The position numbers were made by a program, and so were the translations under genes. A stretch of 64,000 nucleotides of DNA, taken from positions 1,110,830 to 1,174,829 of the forward strand of contig NZ_JOMH01000001.1 of assembly GCF_000711245.1 (NCBI RefSeq), in the 5' to 3' direction. Below, in pieces: positions 34,876-43,617 of the stretch. This DNA comes from Polycyclovorans algicola TG408. Its GTDB lineage: Bacteria; Pseudomonadota; Gammaproteobacteria; Nevskiales; Nevskiaceae. The notes under the pieces are model-generated. The model was not told where the DNA came from. It searched no databases and saw nothing but the letters and a program-made list of their open reading frames with translations. Each line of letters begins with the position of its first letter. Within the stretch, counting starts at the first letter, position 1.

Positions 34876-34901
34876 AGCGGGCGGGTTCACCGGGCCCGCT
34901 C
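34875..34901. terminator. Possible bidirectional hairpin between convergent genes
   Basis: GAGCGGGC (34875-34882) pairs perfectly with GCCCGCTC (34894-34901) around an 11-base loop, directly after the MetX-like stop and overlapping the last codons of the converging E2 gene. No T-run follows on either strand, so termination is only a possibility. Confidence 0.3.
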
Positions 34902-35720
34902 AAGGTCTTCGATCATCGCCATGAGGCAGGCGCTGGCCTCTGCGCCGGTGGCGGCACGATGGTCAAAGGTCAGCGATAGTGGCAGCCGGGTCCGCACCGC
35001 CGGCCTGCCCTTGTGGGCGACCACCGCCTCGTGAACCCGGCCGGCGCCGAGGATCGCCACCGCCGGAGGCACCACCAGCGGATTGGCGTACTTGCCACCG
35101 AAGCGTCCGAAATTCGACAGCGTGAAGGTATGGCCGCGCAGCTCCTCGGCCGGAATGCTCCGCGCCCGCACGTCGCGCTTGAGGGCATCCGTGCCGCGGC
35201 GCAGATCGGCGGGTGAACGCTGAGCGATGTCGCGCAGCACCGGGACGAACAGCCCCTCATCCGTTTCCACCGCGATGCCCAGATCAATGCGCGGCAACAC
35301 GCGGCGGCCGATCACGTGGGGGTCATACCAGGCGTTGAGCATCGGCATCGCGGTGCAGCCGACGGCAATCGCACGGATCAGACGCAGGGTGATGTCGTTA
35401 CCTTGTGACCAGTCGTGGATGTCCGCGTCATCGAAAATCGTGACGTCGGCCACCTCGGTGTGCGCGCGGGTCATGCTCTGGGCCATGGCGCGGCGCACGC
35501 CGCGCAGCGGCTCCAGCGGGCCGGCCTCGGCAAGTACCTTCGCCGCCCGCTCGACGTCGCGTGCGGTGACGCTCCCCCCGGGACCGGTGGGCGTGACGAT
35601 GACCAGATCGAGGTCCTTCTTGCGGGCCAGTGCGCGCACCGCCGGAGTGGCCTTGACCGAGGCCGCGCCGCCGACCCGGTCACGCATCAGGGCCTGACCC
35701 TGCGGGATGTCACCAACCAC
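34887..35720 (-). CDS. 2-oxoacid dehydrogenase E2 acyltransferase, catalytic part (separated by a stop)
   Basis: A 277-residue frame carrying the E3/E1-binding domain (KATPAVRALARKKDLDLVIV, then TGPGGSVTARDVERA) and the catalytic acyltransferase domain (PLRGVRRAMAQSMTRAH, LSNFGRFGGKYANPLVVPP, and the active-site His in LTFDHRAATGAEA). In relatives this is fused to an N-terminal lipoyl domain. Here the lipoyl part ends in TAA at 35777-35775, and the same frame stays open through a normal linker into this GTG. Either a nonsense mutation broke the gene or re-initiation makes two chains. Confidence 0.75.
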   Translation of the reverse strand: MVGDIPQGQALMRDRVGGAASVKATPAVRALARKKDLDLVIVTPTGPGGSVTARDVERAAKVLAEAGPLEPLRGVRRAMAQSMTRAHTEVADVTIFDDADIHDWSQGNDITLRLIRAIAVGCTAMPMLNAWYDPHVIGRRVLPRIDLGIAVETDEGLFVPVLRDIAQRSPADLRRGTDALKRDVRARSIPAEELRGHTFTLSNFGRFGGKYANPLVVPPAVAILGAGRVHEAVVAHKGRPAVRTRLPLSLTFDHRAATGAEASACLMAMIEDLERAR

Positions 35721-35774
35721 GCCGCCGCGGTCCTTGCGCGGTTCCCCGGCCGGTGCGGGGTCGGCGTCGGTGCC

Positions 35775-36002
35775 TTAGAAGCGCAGCAGTGGCCCGCCGG
35801 TGGGCACGATATCGCCCGCCTTGGCGAGCAGCATTTTGACGGTGCCGGCTTGCGGGCTGGGGATCTCGACCACGGCCTTGTCGGTTTCCACCGTGAGTAG
35901 CGGCTGGTCTGCCTTGACGGTGTCGCCGGCCTGAATCAGCCACTCGCGAATTTCGGCTTCGGCGAGACCTTCGCCGAGATCCGGCAGCTTGAAGATGACC
36001 AT
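35775..36002 (-). CDS. Lipoyl domain of the 2-oxoacid dehydrogenase E2 (N-terminal fragment)
   Basis: A 75-residue biotinyl/lipoyl domain: FKLPDLGEGLAEAEI, then the lipoylated Lys in VETDKAVVEIPSP, ending at PTGGPLLRF. GGAGAG precedes the ATG. It stops with TAA where relatives continue into a linker, and the next codons in the same frame read GTDADPAPAGEPRK, a typical E2 linker. A single GAA to TAA change would explain this. It follows the E1 beta gene by 20 bases. Confidence 0.75.
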   Translation of the reverse strand: MVIFKLPDLGEGLAEAEIREWLIQAGDTVKADQPLLTVETDKAVVEIPSPQAGTVKMLLAKAGDIVPTGGPLLRF

Positions 36003-36022
36003 CGTGGTGTTCTCTCCGAGGC

Positions 36023-37036
36023 TTATTCGAACCGCAACAACGCGTGGGCGGCCTGTTCAATGCGCATCGCACTGGGCAGGTAGGCGTGCTCCAGTCTGGC
36101 CAGCGGCATTGGCGTGTCGTGGCCGGTGACGCGCGTCACCGGTGCCAGCAGGTGCAGCAGCGCGTGTTCGCCAATCTGCGCGGCAATCTCGGCCCCCACG
36201 CCGCCCGACAGCGGCGCCTCGTGGACGATCAGGCAACGACCGGTGTGCCCGACCGAATCGACAATCGTTGCCATGTCCAGCGGCTTGAGCGTGGCCACGT
36301 CGATCACTGTGGACTCGATCCCCTGCTGGGCAAGGGCCTCGGCTGCCGCCCGCACTTCGACCAGAGCTGCACCCCAGCTCACCAGCGTCAGGTCGTCGCC
36401 TTCGCGCTCGACGAAACACGTGTCCAGCGGCAGTGATGTGCCGTCATCTTTCACCGCCTGTCTGAACAGACGATAGATGCGGGTGGGCTCGAGGAACACC
36501 ACCGGGTCGGGATCGCGGATGGCGGCCAGCAGCAGCCCATAGGCGCGCGCCGGGGTAGACGGCACCACCACCCGCAGACCCGGGATGTGGGCGAACATCG
36601 CCTCGGGGCTTTCGCTGTGGTGTTCAGGGGCGTGGATGCCGCCGCCGCAGATGGTGCGCAGCACCATCGGGCAACTCAGCCGGCCGCGGGTGCGGTAGCG
36701 CAGCCTTGCGGCATGGTTGAGCATCTGGTCGATGCACGCATAGGCAAAGCCGGCGAACTGGATTTCGGCCACCGGCCGCAGACCTTGCGCGGCCATACCC
36801 ACCGCCATGCCGGCAATCAGTGCCTCGGCCAGTGGCGTATCGAGCACGCGGGTTGGACCGAAACGAGTCTGCAGATCCAGCGTGGCGCGGAAGACGCCGC
36901 CGTTGACACCGACGTCCTCACCGAACACCACCACCTGCGGGTCATCATCCAGCGCGCGGGCGAGGGCCAGATTCACCGCTTCGACCACAGTGTGCGTATC
37001 GTCGAAACGAGGGCTTCCGGATGATTTACGGGCCAT
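36023..37036 (-). CDS. pdhB: 2-oxoacid dehydrogenase E1 component, beta subunit
   Basis: A 337-residue thiamine-diphosphate E1 beta subunit. VVEAVNLALARALDDDPQVVVFGEDVG, GFAYACIDQMLNHAARLRYRTRG, ICGGGIHAPEHHSES and the C-terminal transketolase domain (LVSWGAALVEVRAAAE, LKPLDMATIVDSV) are diagnostic. The start at 37036 overlaps the end of the alpha-subunit gene by 11 bases. Sequence alone does not say pyruvate or branched-chain oxoacid; the heterotetrameric form and absence of BkdA-like N-terminus lean slightly to the pyruvate/acetoin type. Confidence 0.9.
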   Translation of the reverse strand: MARKSSGSPRFDDTHTVVEAVNLALARALDDDPQVVVFGEDVGVNGGVFRATLDLQTRFGPTRVLDTPLAEALIAGMAVGMAAQGLRPVAEIQFAGFAYACIDQMLNHAARLRYRTRGRLSCPMVLRTICGGGIHAPEHHSESPEAMFAHIPGLRVVVPSTPARAYGLLLAAIRDPDPVVFLEPTRIYRLFRQAVKDDGTSLPLDTCFVEREGDDLTLVSWGAALVEVRAAAEALAQQGIESTVIDVATLKPLDMATIVDSVGHTGRCLIVHEAPLSGGVGAEIAAQIGEHALLHLLAPVTRVTGHDTPMPLARLEHAYLPSAMRIEQAAHALLRFE

Positions 37037-38147
37037 GGTCGGTCTCGGCCAGGCGGGCCTGCTGACGGACCAGCTCAGCGGGCAGCTCGGCGTACAGGTG
37101 CTCGAAGATCGACGCGGTGGAACGCGATGGCGTGGCCAAATAGGCGTCGACCGCGTGGGTGATCGTCGCCTCGCAATCGGCCTCCAGGGCCCGCTCGGCG
37201 GAGGCGTCAAGCAGACCCTGATGCTGCAGGTGGGTCCGCAGTCGTGCGACGGGATCATGCTTGCGCGCCTCCCTCAGTTCCGCGTCGCTGCGGTAGCGAG
37301 AGGCGTCATCGGCGGTCGTGTGGTCGCAGAGGCGGTAGGTCAGCGCTTCGATGACGCAGGGCGCATGGCTGGTGCGGGCGGCGCGCAATGCGTGATCGAG
37401 CACCTCGCGAACGGCAACGACGTCGTTACCATCGACCTGAACGCCCTGGATGCCGGCCGCCAGGGCCTTGTGAGCGAGGGTTTCCGCTGCCGTCTGTGCG
37501 CGTCGCGGCACCGAAATCGCCCACTGGTTGTTGACAATGACCACCACCAGCGGCAGCTGCCAGGCACCGGCCAGGTTGATTCCCTCGTGGAAATCGCCTT
37601 TCGAGGTGCCGCCGTCGCCGATGAAACACACGGCGGCGCCGTTGCGGTGACCGTGCTTCAGGGCGAATGCCACCCCGGCGGCGTGCGGAACCTGGCTGGC
37701 GATGGGGACTGCGGGGGGAAAATCATGCCGCGCCGGCGTGGCGGCATAGTCGGCGCCGCGCTCGTCGCCGCCCCAGTAGCGCAGGATGTCGTCGAACCGC
37801 GCGCCGCGCATTACCTGGGCAATGGCCTCACGATAGGTGGGGATCAGTACGTCGGCGTCGATCATGGCGTGCGCCACGCCCACCGGGACCGCTTCCTGCC
37901 CGGTGGCGGCGGCATAGGTGCCGAGCTGGCCGGTGCGTTGCAGAGCAACGGCACGGGTGTCGAAGTGCCGGCACAGGAGGATCCACCGATACAGCGCGAT
38001 CAGCGCCTCGGCGTCTGCGGCAAATGCGGGCAGAGGGCGCACGACCCTGCCGGATTGCCCGATATAGCCGTGCGCGCGGTAGACGCTGCGGGGCGCCTCG
38101 GGTCGCGGAGGACTCTCATCGAACGGCGGTAAGCGCGAGTTCGGCAT
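37026..38147 (-). CDS. pdhA: 2-oxoacid dehydrogenase E1 component, alpha subunit
   Basis: A 373-residue subunit that binds thiamine diphosphate through CFIGDGGTSKGDFHEGINLAGAW, read as the GDG and NN motif with VVIVNNQWAISVP. TGQLGTYAAATGQEA and LIPTYREAI are typical of E1 alpha, and the regulatory-loop-like TYRLCDHTTADDASRYR is intact. First gene of a unit E1 alpha, E1 beta, lipoyl fragment, E2. No dihydrolipoamide dehydrogenase (E3) is in the operon. Confidence 0.9.
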   Translation of the reverse strand: MPNSRLPPFDESPPRPEAPRSVYRAHGYIGQSGRVVRPLPAFAADAEALIALYRWILLCRHFDTRAVALQRTGQLGTYAAATGQEAVPVGVAHAMIDADVLIPTYREAIAQVMRGARFDDILRYWGGDERGADYAATPARHDFPPAVPIASQVPHAAGVAFALKHGHRNGAAVCFIGDGGTSKGDFHEGINLAGAWQLPLVVVIVNNQWAISVPRRAQTAAETLAHKALAAGIQGVQVDGNDVVAVREVLDHALRAARTSHAPCVIEALTYRLCDHTTADDASRYRSDAELREARKHDPVARLRTHLQHQGLLDASAERALEADCEATITHAVDAYLATPSRSTASIFEHLYAELPAELVRQQARLAETDHGP

Positions 38148-38247
38148 GACGCACCCGTGGCCGATGCATGTGGCTTCACTTTACGCCGCCGACGCGTGCC
38201 GTCAATCCTGGCCGATGACCTATGGGATCACCGACCGGTGGGCCGGT

Positions 38248-39120
38248 TTAGCCGTGCAAGGTTCGATCGGTCGCCAACCGCGCATCCCCATGCTCGGCGA
38301 ATTCCTCGCGCCAGCGCTGAATCTTGGCGAGGTTCCCATGGTTGTTGGGGTGGAAGCCGAAGCGGTAGTAGTCCAGGTAGTCGCGCAGCATCGGCCGCAG
38401 CAGGCCCTCGGCGCCCAGTAACCACCGGCGGCCGTCTTTCCAGACCTGCGGGTTGGGCAGTACGCCGTCGAGCTTGAGCAGGTGGTTCATCAGCAGGACC
38501 ACGTGCAGCGGGAAGGTGACCGACACCTGCAACATTGAGCCGGCGCGGATCAACCAGTTGCCCTTGGCCACGGTACGCAGCACGTCGAAGGCCACGGCCT
38601 TGTGCTCGATTTCTTCCACCGCGTGCCAGGCGAACAGTGCCCGGGCCACGGGATGGGCGCTGGCAAAAACGTCGCTGTGGGTAAAGCGGTGCGCCATGAT
38701 CGCCGTGATGTGCTCGGCGGCGGCCGTCTGGCCTAGGGTGTAGCGCTTGGGCAGCTTGCCGCGAAAGCCGTCGAACATGATGGTCCGCTGTTTGGCGAGG
38801 ATGCGGTCAACTTGCACGCCCTGCGCCTTCAAGCGGTCATTGAAGGCGGTGTGCAGCGCGCCGTGCTGGCCTTCCTGATAGATGAAATCCTTGACCTGTT
38901 GCTGCAACTCGGGATCGGTGATGTTGGCGCGGTAGTCGCGCACGCAGGCGATGAAGAATTTTTCACCTTCGGGAAACAGCAGTGACAGCGCGTCGAAAAA
39001 GCGCGTTTTGAACGGGTCGTTGTCGAACCAGAAGCGCGGGATGGACGCGATATCGAGCGCCGGTGCCTTGCGCGGCACGATGCCGAGGGCCAACGATGCG
39101 GGCGCGTGTAGACCGTCCAT
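38248..39120 (-). CDS. Predicted metal-dependent hydrolase (PF10118 family)
   Basis: A 290-residue protein of an uncharacterised family annotated as metal-dependent hydrolases. Helices carry acid and His residues in ferritin-like order: FPEGEKFF near 55, IYQEGQHGALHTAF, AAAEHITAIMAHR and HAVEEIEHKAVAFD. ARDPFK-like front segments (WFDNDPFKTRFFDALSLLFP, split here by position) match the family. The ATG at 39120 follows GGAG. Often found beside lipid or hydrocarbon genes; no such link here. Confidence 0.78.
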   Translation of the reverse strand: MDGLHAPASLALGIVPRKAPALDIASIPRFWFDNDPFKTRFFDALSLLFPEGEKFFIACVRDYRANITDPELQQQVKDFIYQEGQHGALHTAFNDRLKAQGVQVDRILAKQRTIMFDGFRGKLPKRYTLGQTAAAEHITAIMAHRFTHSDVFASAHPVARALFAWHAVEEIEHKAVAFDVLRTVAKGNWLIRAGSMLQVSVTFPLHVVLLMNHLLKLDGVLPNPQVWKDGRRWLLGAEGLLRPMLRDYLDYYRFGFHPNNHGNLAKIQRWREEFAEHGDARLATDRTLHG

Positions 39121-39206
39121 GAGCAGACTCCAAACCAAGCTAGTAATGGGTGGATGCTAGGCGGTGCCTGCGACCGCGTCGATGACGTGTCGCGACCCTA
39201 GGGAAC

Positions 39207-40235
39207 CTATCGCGACAGTGCGCGTTGGCGCCAGGCACTCGGCGTCATGCCGCTCCAACGGGTGAAGGCGCGGGTGAAACTGCGCCGGTCTGAAAAGCCC
39301 AGCGCAGTGCTGATGTCGTCCAGCGAACGTTGCGGATGAGCGAGGGCCTCGCAGGCCCGTTGGTAACGGATGCGGGTCTGAATCACGTCGAACCGTGTGT
39401 CCAGCGCGGCCAGTCTTCGCTGCATCGTGCGCAGGTGCAGCCCCAATTCGTCGGCCGTGGCGTCGGCACCCAGCCCCAGCAGGGCAGGCTTGCGTTGCAG
39501 CACGCGCTCTATGCGATCGACCAGGGCTTCCTGCGGCAGTACGCGCTGCAACTGTTGCTCAACCCGGTCGCGCGCCTGGGTGTGCAGGCTGGGAAAGTTG
39601 CCGCCCAGCGGCTCATCAAGCAGGTGGCGACTGAACACCGCCGCATCTTCGTCGGCGCCGAAGAGCACCTCGACGCCGTAAAAGGCGCGGCTGGCGTCGG
39701 CGTAAGGCGGCGCCGGGCAGCACATCTCCAGCCGCAGAAAATCGCTGGGTGGCGGCATCAGCAGGCGGCCAAAGCGGAATACAGAGGCAAACAGCGCCTC
39801 GGCAAACCACGGCGGGTCTTCGGATGAGCCGGTCGCCCGCGGCTGCAGCACCAGCCGCGCCTCGCGGCCGGACTCGGTGAGGCGCACGACGATATTGGGG
39901 TTGATCAGTGCCTGCACCCAGTCGAACACCACAGTGGCCTCGCGCAGGGTCGGGCTGGTGGTGATGAAGGTTTCAAGATCAGCCAGATATTCGAACGCGT
40001 AGGTATCGCCCAGCACGAACGGGAAGTGCCGGCCTTTGGCGCGACGCACGCACTCGGCCATCACGCGGGCCAGTTGGGCTTCTTCGACCGTGGCCTGCTC
40101 CAGCCGATGCAGGTCGACGACGATGTCCAGCTCATCGAGCAACCCTTGTAGATTTATGCAACAGGCCGCTGCCGCCTTGATCCAGTTGGGCAAGGTGATG
40201 AAGGGGATGCGACGGGCGCCGGAAGTGTCGACCAT
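39207..40235 (-). CDS. AraC-family transcriptional regulator
   Basis: A 342-residue regulator. The N-terminal 200 residues are the arabinose-binding-like domain seen in OruR/ArgR-type AraC proteins (PF12625-like, with LPNWIKAAAACCINLQGLL and FYGVEVLFGADEDA). The C-terminal double helix-turn-helix has LGLHLRTMQRRLAALDTRF, YQRACEALAHPQRSLDDIS and LGFSDRRSFTRAFTRWSGMTP. The ATG at 40235 fits family length. It is divergent from the sucrose-phosphorylase-like gene by 87 bases and is its likely regulator. Confidence 0.85.
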   Translation of the reverse strand: MVDTSGARRIPFITLPNWIKAAAACCINLQGLLDELDIVVDLHRLEQATVEEAQLARVMAECVRRAKGRHFPFVLGDTYAFEYLADLETFITTSPTLREATVVFDWVQALINPNIVVRLTESGREARLVLQPRATGSSEDPPWFAEALFASVFRFGRLLMPPPSDFLRLEMCCPAPPYADASRAFYGVEVLFGADEDAAVFSRHLLDEPLGGNFPSLHTQARDRVEQQLQRVLPQEALVDRIERVLQRKPALLGLGADATADELGLHLRTMQRRLAALDTRFDVIQTRIRYQRACEALAHPQRSLDDISTALGFSDRRSFTRAFTRWSGMTPSAWRQRALSR

Positions 40236-40322
40236 GGCGCAGTATGCCGCCGCCAAAGGCTTGCGATTCGTCGGCCGGGCTGCGAGGCTCTTGCGTCCTT
40301 TTGCCCACGAACCGCTTACCCG

Positions 40323-41765
40323 ATGGCCCTCAACAACCAGATCCAGCTGATCGCCTACCCGAATCGCATCGGCAACAACCTTGCCGACCTGTACACCGCC
40401 ATGGATGAGCACTTCGACGGCGCGGTGGGGGGTGTGCACATTCTGCCGTTGTACCCCTCGAACGCCGACGGCGGCTTCTCGCCGTTGACCCACGAAGAGG
40501 TCGACCCCGCCTACGGCACCTGGGACGACGTCGAGCGCATTGCCAGGCGCTATGACCTGTGTCTGGACCTGACGGTCAACCACATCTCGGACGAGTCGGT
40601 CGAGTTCAAGGATTACCTGCTGCACGGCAAGAAAAGCGAGTTTGCCGACCTGTTCGTTGACGTTGACGAGATGGGTGAAATCACCCCTGACGATCTGGCC
40701 AAGATTCACATCCGCAAAGAGAAAGAGCCGTTTCGCGAGATCACCTTTGCCGACGGCAGCAAGGGACGGGTGTGGTGCACGTTTACCGAGAAGCAGATCG
40801 ACCTGAACTTCGCCAACGAAAAAAGCTACGCGCTGATGGAGCGCTACATCCGCTTTCTGGCGGCGCGCGGCGTCAAGTTGTTCCGGCTGGATGCGTTTGG
40901 CTACACCACCAAGAAAATTGGCACCAGCTGCTTCCTGGTCGAGCCCGATGTTTACGAGATTCTCGACTGGGCCAACGGCATCGCCGCCGAGTGTGGCGCC
41001 GAGATTCTGCCCGAAGTGCACGACCATTCCAGCTACCAGTACGCCATCGCCAAACGCGGTATGCGGCCTTATGCATTCGCCCTGCCGCCGCTGCTGATCT
41101 ACACCCTGCTCGACGCCAACAGCGTCTACCTCAAGCAGTGGTTGCGCACCTGTCCGCGCGAGCAGGTCACGGTGCTCGACACCCACGACGGCATCTGTAT
41201 TCCGGACGTCGAGGGCGTGCTGCCGCAGGACAAGATTCAGGCCATGGTCGACAACGTCAGCGAGCGCTCGGCCGACCCCATCCTGCGGCGCTCGGCCGCC
41301 AACGTGCACAGCGTCGGCGCGATCTATCAGCTCACCTGCACGTTTTACGATGCGCTCAAGGGCAATGACGACGCCTACATCGCCGCGCGTGCCATCCAGT
41401 TCTTTGCCCCTGGCGTGCCGCAGGTCTACTACTCAGGCTTGCTGGCGCTGTCGAACGATCATGAGTTGATGGACAAGACCGGAGAGCTGCGCGACATCAA
41501 CCGCCACTGGCTGACGCTCGAAGACGTGGCCACCCACGTACAGCGACCGGTGGTGCGTCGCCTGCTGGAGCTGATGCGCTTTCGCAACCAATATCCGGCG
41601 TTCCAGGGCCAGTTCGAGCTGCACTATTCGAACAACAGCAGCGTGATGATGGCGTGGCGCAACGGCGAATGGCTGTGCAAGTTGTTCGTCGACCTCAACT
41701 TCAAGAAGACGACCGTGCGTTACATCGACACCAAGTCCAAGCGCTGGGTGGCCAAAACCCTGTGA
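40323..41765 (+). CDS. GH13_18 glycoside phosphorylase, sucrose-phosphorylase-like
   Basis: A 480-residue alpha-amylase-fold enzyme. MALNNQIQLIAYPNRIG, GVHILPLYPSNADGGFSP and YDLCLDLTVNHIS match sucrose phosphorylases; the catalytic nucleophile Asp is in LFRLDAFGYTTKK, acid/base Glu in ILPEVHDH, and third Asp in VLDTHDGICIPD. It would cleave a glucosyl donor with phosphate to alpha-glucose 1-phosphate. The subfamily also includes sucrose 6'-phosphate, glucosylglycerol and glucosylglycerate phosphorylases. With no sucrose transporter near, a glucosylglycerate- or glucosylglycerol-type role in osmolyte turnover is plausible. Confidence 0.85.
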   Translation: MALNNQIQLIAYPNRIGNNLADLYTAMDEHFDGAVGGVHILPLYPSNADGGFSPLTHEEVDPAYGTWDDVERIARRYDLCLDLTVNHISDESVEFKDYLLHGKKSEFADLFVDVDEMGEITPDDLAKIHIRKEKEPFREITFADGSKGRVWCTFTEKQIDLNFANEKSYALMERYIRFLAARGVKLFRLDAFGYTTKKIGTSCFLVEPDVYEILDWANGIAAECGAEILPEVHDHSSYQYAIAKRGMRPYAFALPPLLIYTLLDANSVYLKQWLRTCPREQVTVLDTHDGICIPDVEGVLPQDKIQAMVDNVSERSADPILRRSAANVHSVGAIYQLTCTFYDALKGNDDAYIAARAIQFFAPGVPQVYYSGLLALSNDHELMDKTGELRDINRHWLTLEDVATHVQRPVVRRLLELMRFRNQYPAFQGQFELHYSNNSSVMMAWRNGEWLCKLFVDLNFKKTTVRYIDTKSKRWVAKTL

Positions 41766-41801
41766 TGTTTCGCTTTTTGACCGGGCGGGCTGCAGCCCCA
41801 G

Positions 41802-42767
41802 TTACGAGACCGTCTGGCGCAGCAGCTGCTTCAGTGGCTCGCGAGTGAAGGCCTTGGGGCGCCGGGTGAGCACCGTGCACGGGTCTTCGGCCTTCAGTGC
41901 GAGCTCGGCGCGCGCCAGGTTGTCGTCGATGGCTTCACGATAGCGGTTACGGCCACCGAAGCCGTCGGCAAAATAGCGATGAACCGAGCCAAATTCGCCG
42001 TCGAGTCGTGTGCGGCGCATGGTTTCGTTGAACGGCTCGGTGGTCGCCAGCAGCGCCATCGCGTCAGGGTGATCGCACGCGGTGCTGCCGGGCGCTGCGG
42101 GACCGGCAAGGCCGCAGGCCACAAATTCCGGAAACAGAAAATCGCGGCATTTTTCGAGATAGCAGCGGTCAGCGGTCTGTGACATGAGATCGGCGGTGCC
42201 GAGCATGTGGCCCAGCACCCGGTCAGCCTCGGTCGGCACCTCAAGAGTGTCGAGTGGAATCTCGAAACCGGTGAAGTGGATGAGTTTGGCCGCCAACTCG
42301 GCCTGTGGGCCCAACCCCAGCAGCGGCAGGTGCTCCCGCAGAAACGCCGCACCACGGGTGACATGGGTCAGGGTGTAGACCGCGCCGTTGTCGGCGGTAT
42401 CCGACATGTGGCGCACATAGCCGGCGTCGTGAAACAGCGCGATAACGACGCCAAGAACGGCCCGATCAACGCCCAGCCGCTGCCCAGGCGCCACGGCACC
42501 GTCGTGCGCACTGATCAGCCGGGCGAAGGCCAGGGCGCCGTCCAGCGAATGGCGGGCGTCGTGATACGGCGTGTCGCAGCCCACGTAGCCGGGCAGTCTG
42601 CCGGTGAAAAGCTGGGTGAAAAGGCGGAAGCCGGCTTTCACGGGGGCCAGATTTGCGCTCGGGTCCATGCCGCGCAGGATGGCCAGCACCGCCGCCTCTA
42701 CCGCGCGCGGGTCCGCCACGCAGACGGTGTCGGTCACATCAAAATCATTGCGGCGCGCGGCAGTCAT
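41802..42767 (-). CDS. HD-domain phosphohydrolase-like protein
   Basis: A 321-residue cytoplasmic protein with an HD/PDEase-like arrangement: GCDTPYHDARHSLD (first His pair), VVIALFHDAGYVRHM (HD), LAAKLIHFTGF and MLGTADLMSQTADR (late Asp). The C-terminal CYLEKCRDFLFPEF and FADGFGGRNRYREAI have no family I know. The metal ligands look complete, so phosphohydrolase activity on a nucleotide is possible; substrate unknown. Convergent with the phosphorylase gene. Confidence 0.75.
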   Translation of the reverse strand: MTAARRNDFDVTDTVCVADPRAVEAAVLAILRGMDPSANLAPVKAGFRLFTQLFTGRLPGYVGCDTPYHDARHSLDGALAFARLISAHDGAVAPGQRLGVDRAVLGVVIALFHDAGYVRHMSDTADNGAVYTLTHVTRGAAFLREHLPLLGLGPQAELAAKLIHFTGFEIPLDTLEVPTEADRVLGHMLGTADLMSQTADRCYLEKCRDFLFPEFVACGLAGPAAPGSTACDHPDAMALLATTEPFNETMRRTRLDGEFGSVHRYFADGFGGRNRYREAIDDNLARAELALKAEDPCTVLTRRPKAFTREPLKQLLRQTVS

Positions 42768-42852
42768 GTCGAAACGATGGGTCCTTGCTCCAGCCAGTCA
42801 AGGGATGACATCACAGTTTGTTATCGGCAGATCGTACGGCTGGCAGACGACG

Positions 42853-43617
42853 TCAGTCCAGCGTGATGATCACCGGCGCGTGATCTGACGGGCGCTCGAG
42901 TTTGCGCGGCGCCTTGTCGACCCGCCAACCGGTGAGCCGCGCGGCGGCCGCAGGGCTGACCAGCAGATGGTCGATGCGCAGGCCCAGGTCGCGGCGGAAG
43001 CCGGCTTGTCGGTAGTCCCACCAGGTGAAGCGGCCCTCGGGTTCGGCGGCCAGCTCGAAACTGTCGGCGAGCGCCAAATCGGTGATGGCCTTGAGCGCGG
43101 CGCGCTCAGGCGGCGAGCAGAGAATCTTGCCCTCCCACTGCGCCGGGTCGTGGGTGTCTTCAGGCGTAGGCGCGATATTGAAATCGCCCATCACCACCAT
43201 CTGCGAGTGGGCGGCATGCTCGGCTGCGAGAAAGTCGCGAAAGGCCGCCAGAAACCGCAGCTTGTAGGCGTACTTCTCGCTGTCGACCGCCTGGCCGTTG
43301 ACGACGTATGCATTGACGATGCGCACGCCGTTGACCGTGCCGCTGATGACGCGCTTCTGCTCGTCCTCGAAGCCGGGGATGTCGTACGTCACATCCTGCG
43401 GCATCTCGCGCGCCAGCAGGGCCACGCCGTTGTAGGTTTTCTGGCCGTTGACCGCCGCCTGGTAGCCCGCAGCAGCCAGTTCGGCAAACGGAAACTGGTC
43501 CTCGGTGCACTTGAGCTCCTGCAGGCCAACCACATCGGGTTGCTCGGTGGCCAGCCAGTCGAGCAGGTGCGGCAGCCGCACGCGCAGGCTGTTGACGTTC
43601 CAGGTGGCGATCTTCAT
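42853..43617 (-). CDS. xthA: Exodeoxyribonuclease III (AP endonuclease)
   Basis: A 254-residue DNA-repair nuclease acting at abasic sites and 3' blocks. MKIATWNVNSLRVRLPHLLDWL, DVVGLQELKCTEDQFP, VMGDFNIAPTPEDTHDP and the C-terminal LRIDHLLVSPAA with RPSDHAPVIITLD carry all metal-binding and catalytic residues. The ATG overlaps the stop of the upstream DUF6338-like gene by four bases, a coupling that looks recent given the base-composition change. Confidence 0.95.
   Translation of the reverse strand: MKIATWNVNSLRVRLPHLLDWLATEQPDVVGLQELKCTEDQFPFAELAAAGYQAAVNGQKTYNGVALLAREMPQDVTYDIPGFEDEQKRVISGTVNGVRIVNAYVVNGQAVDSEKYAYKLRFLAAFRDFLAAEHAAHSQMVVMGDFNIAPTPEDTHDPAQWEGKILCSPPERAALKAITDLALADSFELAAEPEGRFTWWDYRQAGFRRDLGLRIDHLLVSPAAAARLTGWRVDKAPRKLERPSDHAPVIITLD

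Noticed and set aside
35775-35777. Recoding of the E2 stop
   Set aside because: TAA is not used for selenocysteine or pyrrolysine, and no recoding element is visible; mutation or split genes are simpler.
36807-38132. A 441-codon plus-strand frame over the E1 genes
   Set aside because: Opposite to two strongly supported E1 genes; no domain signature.
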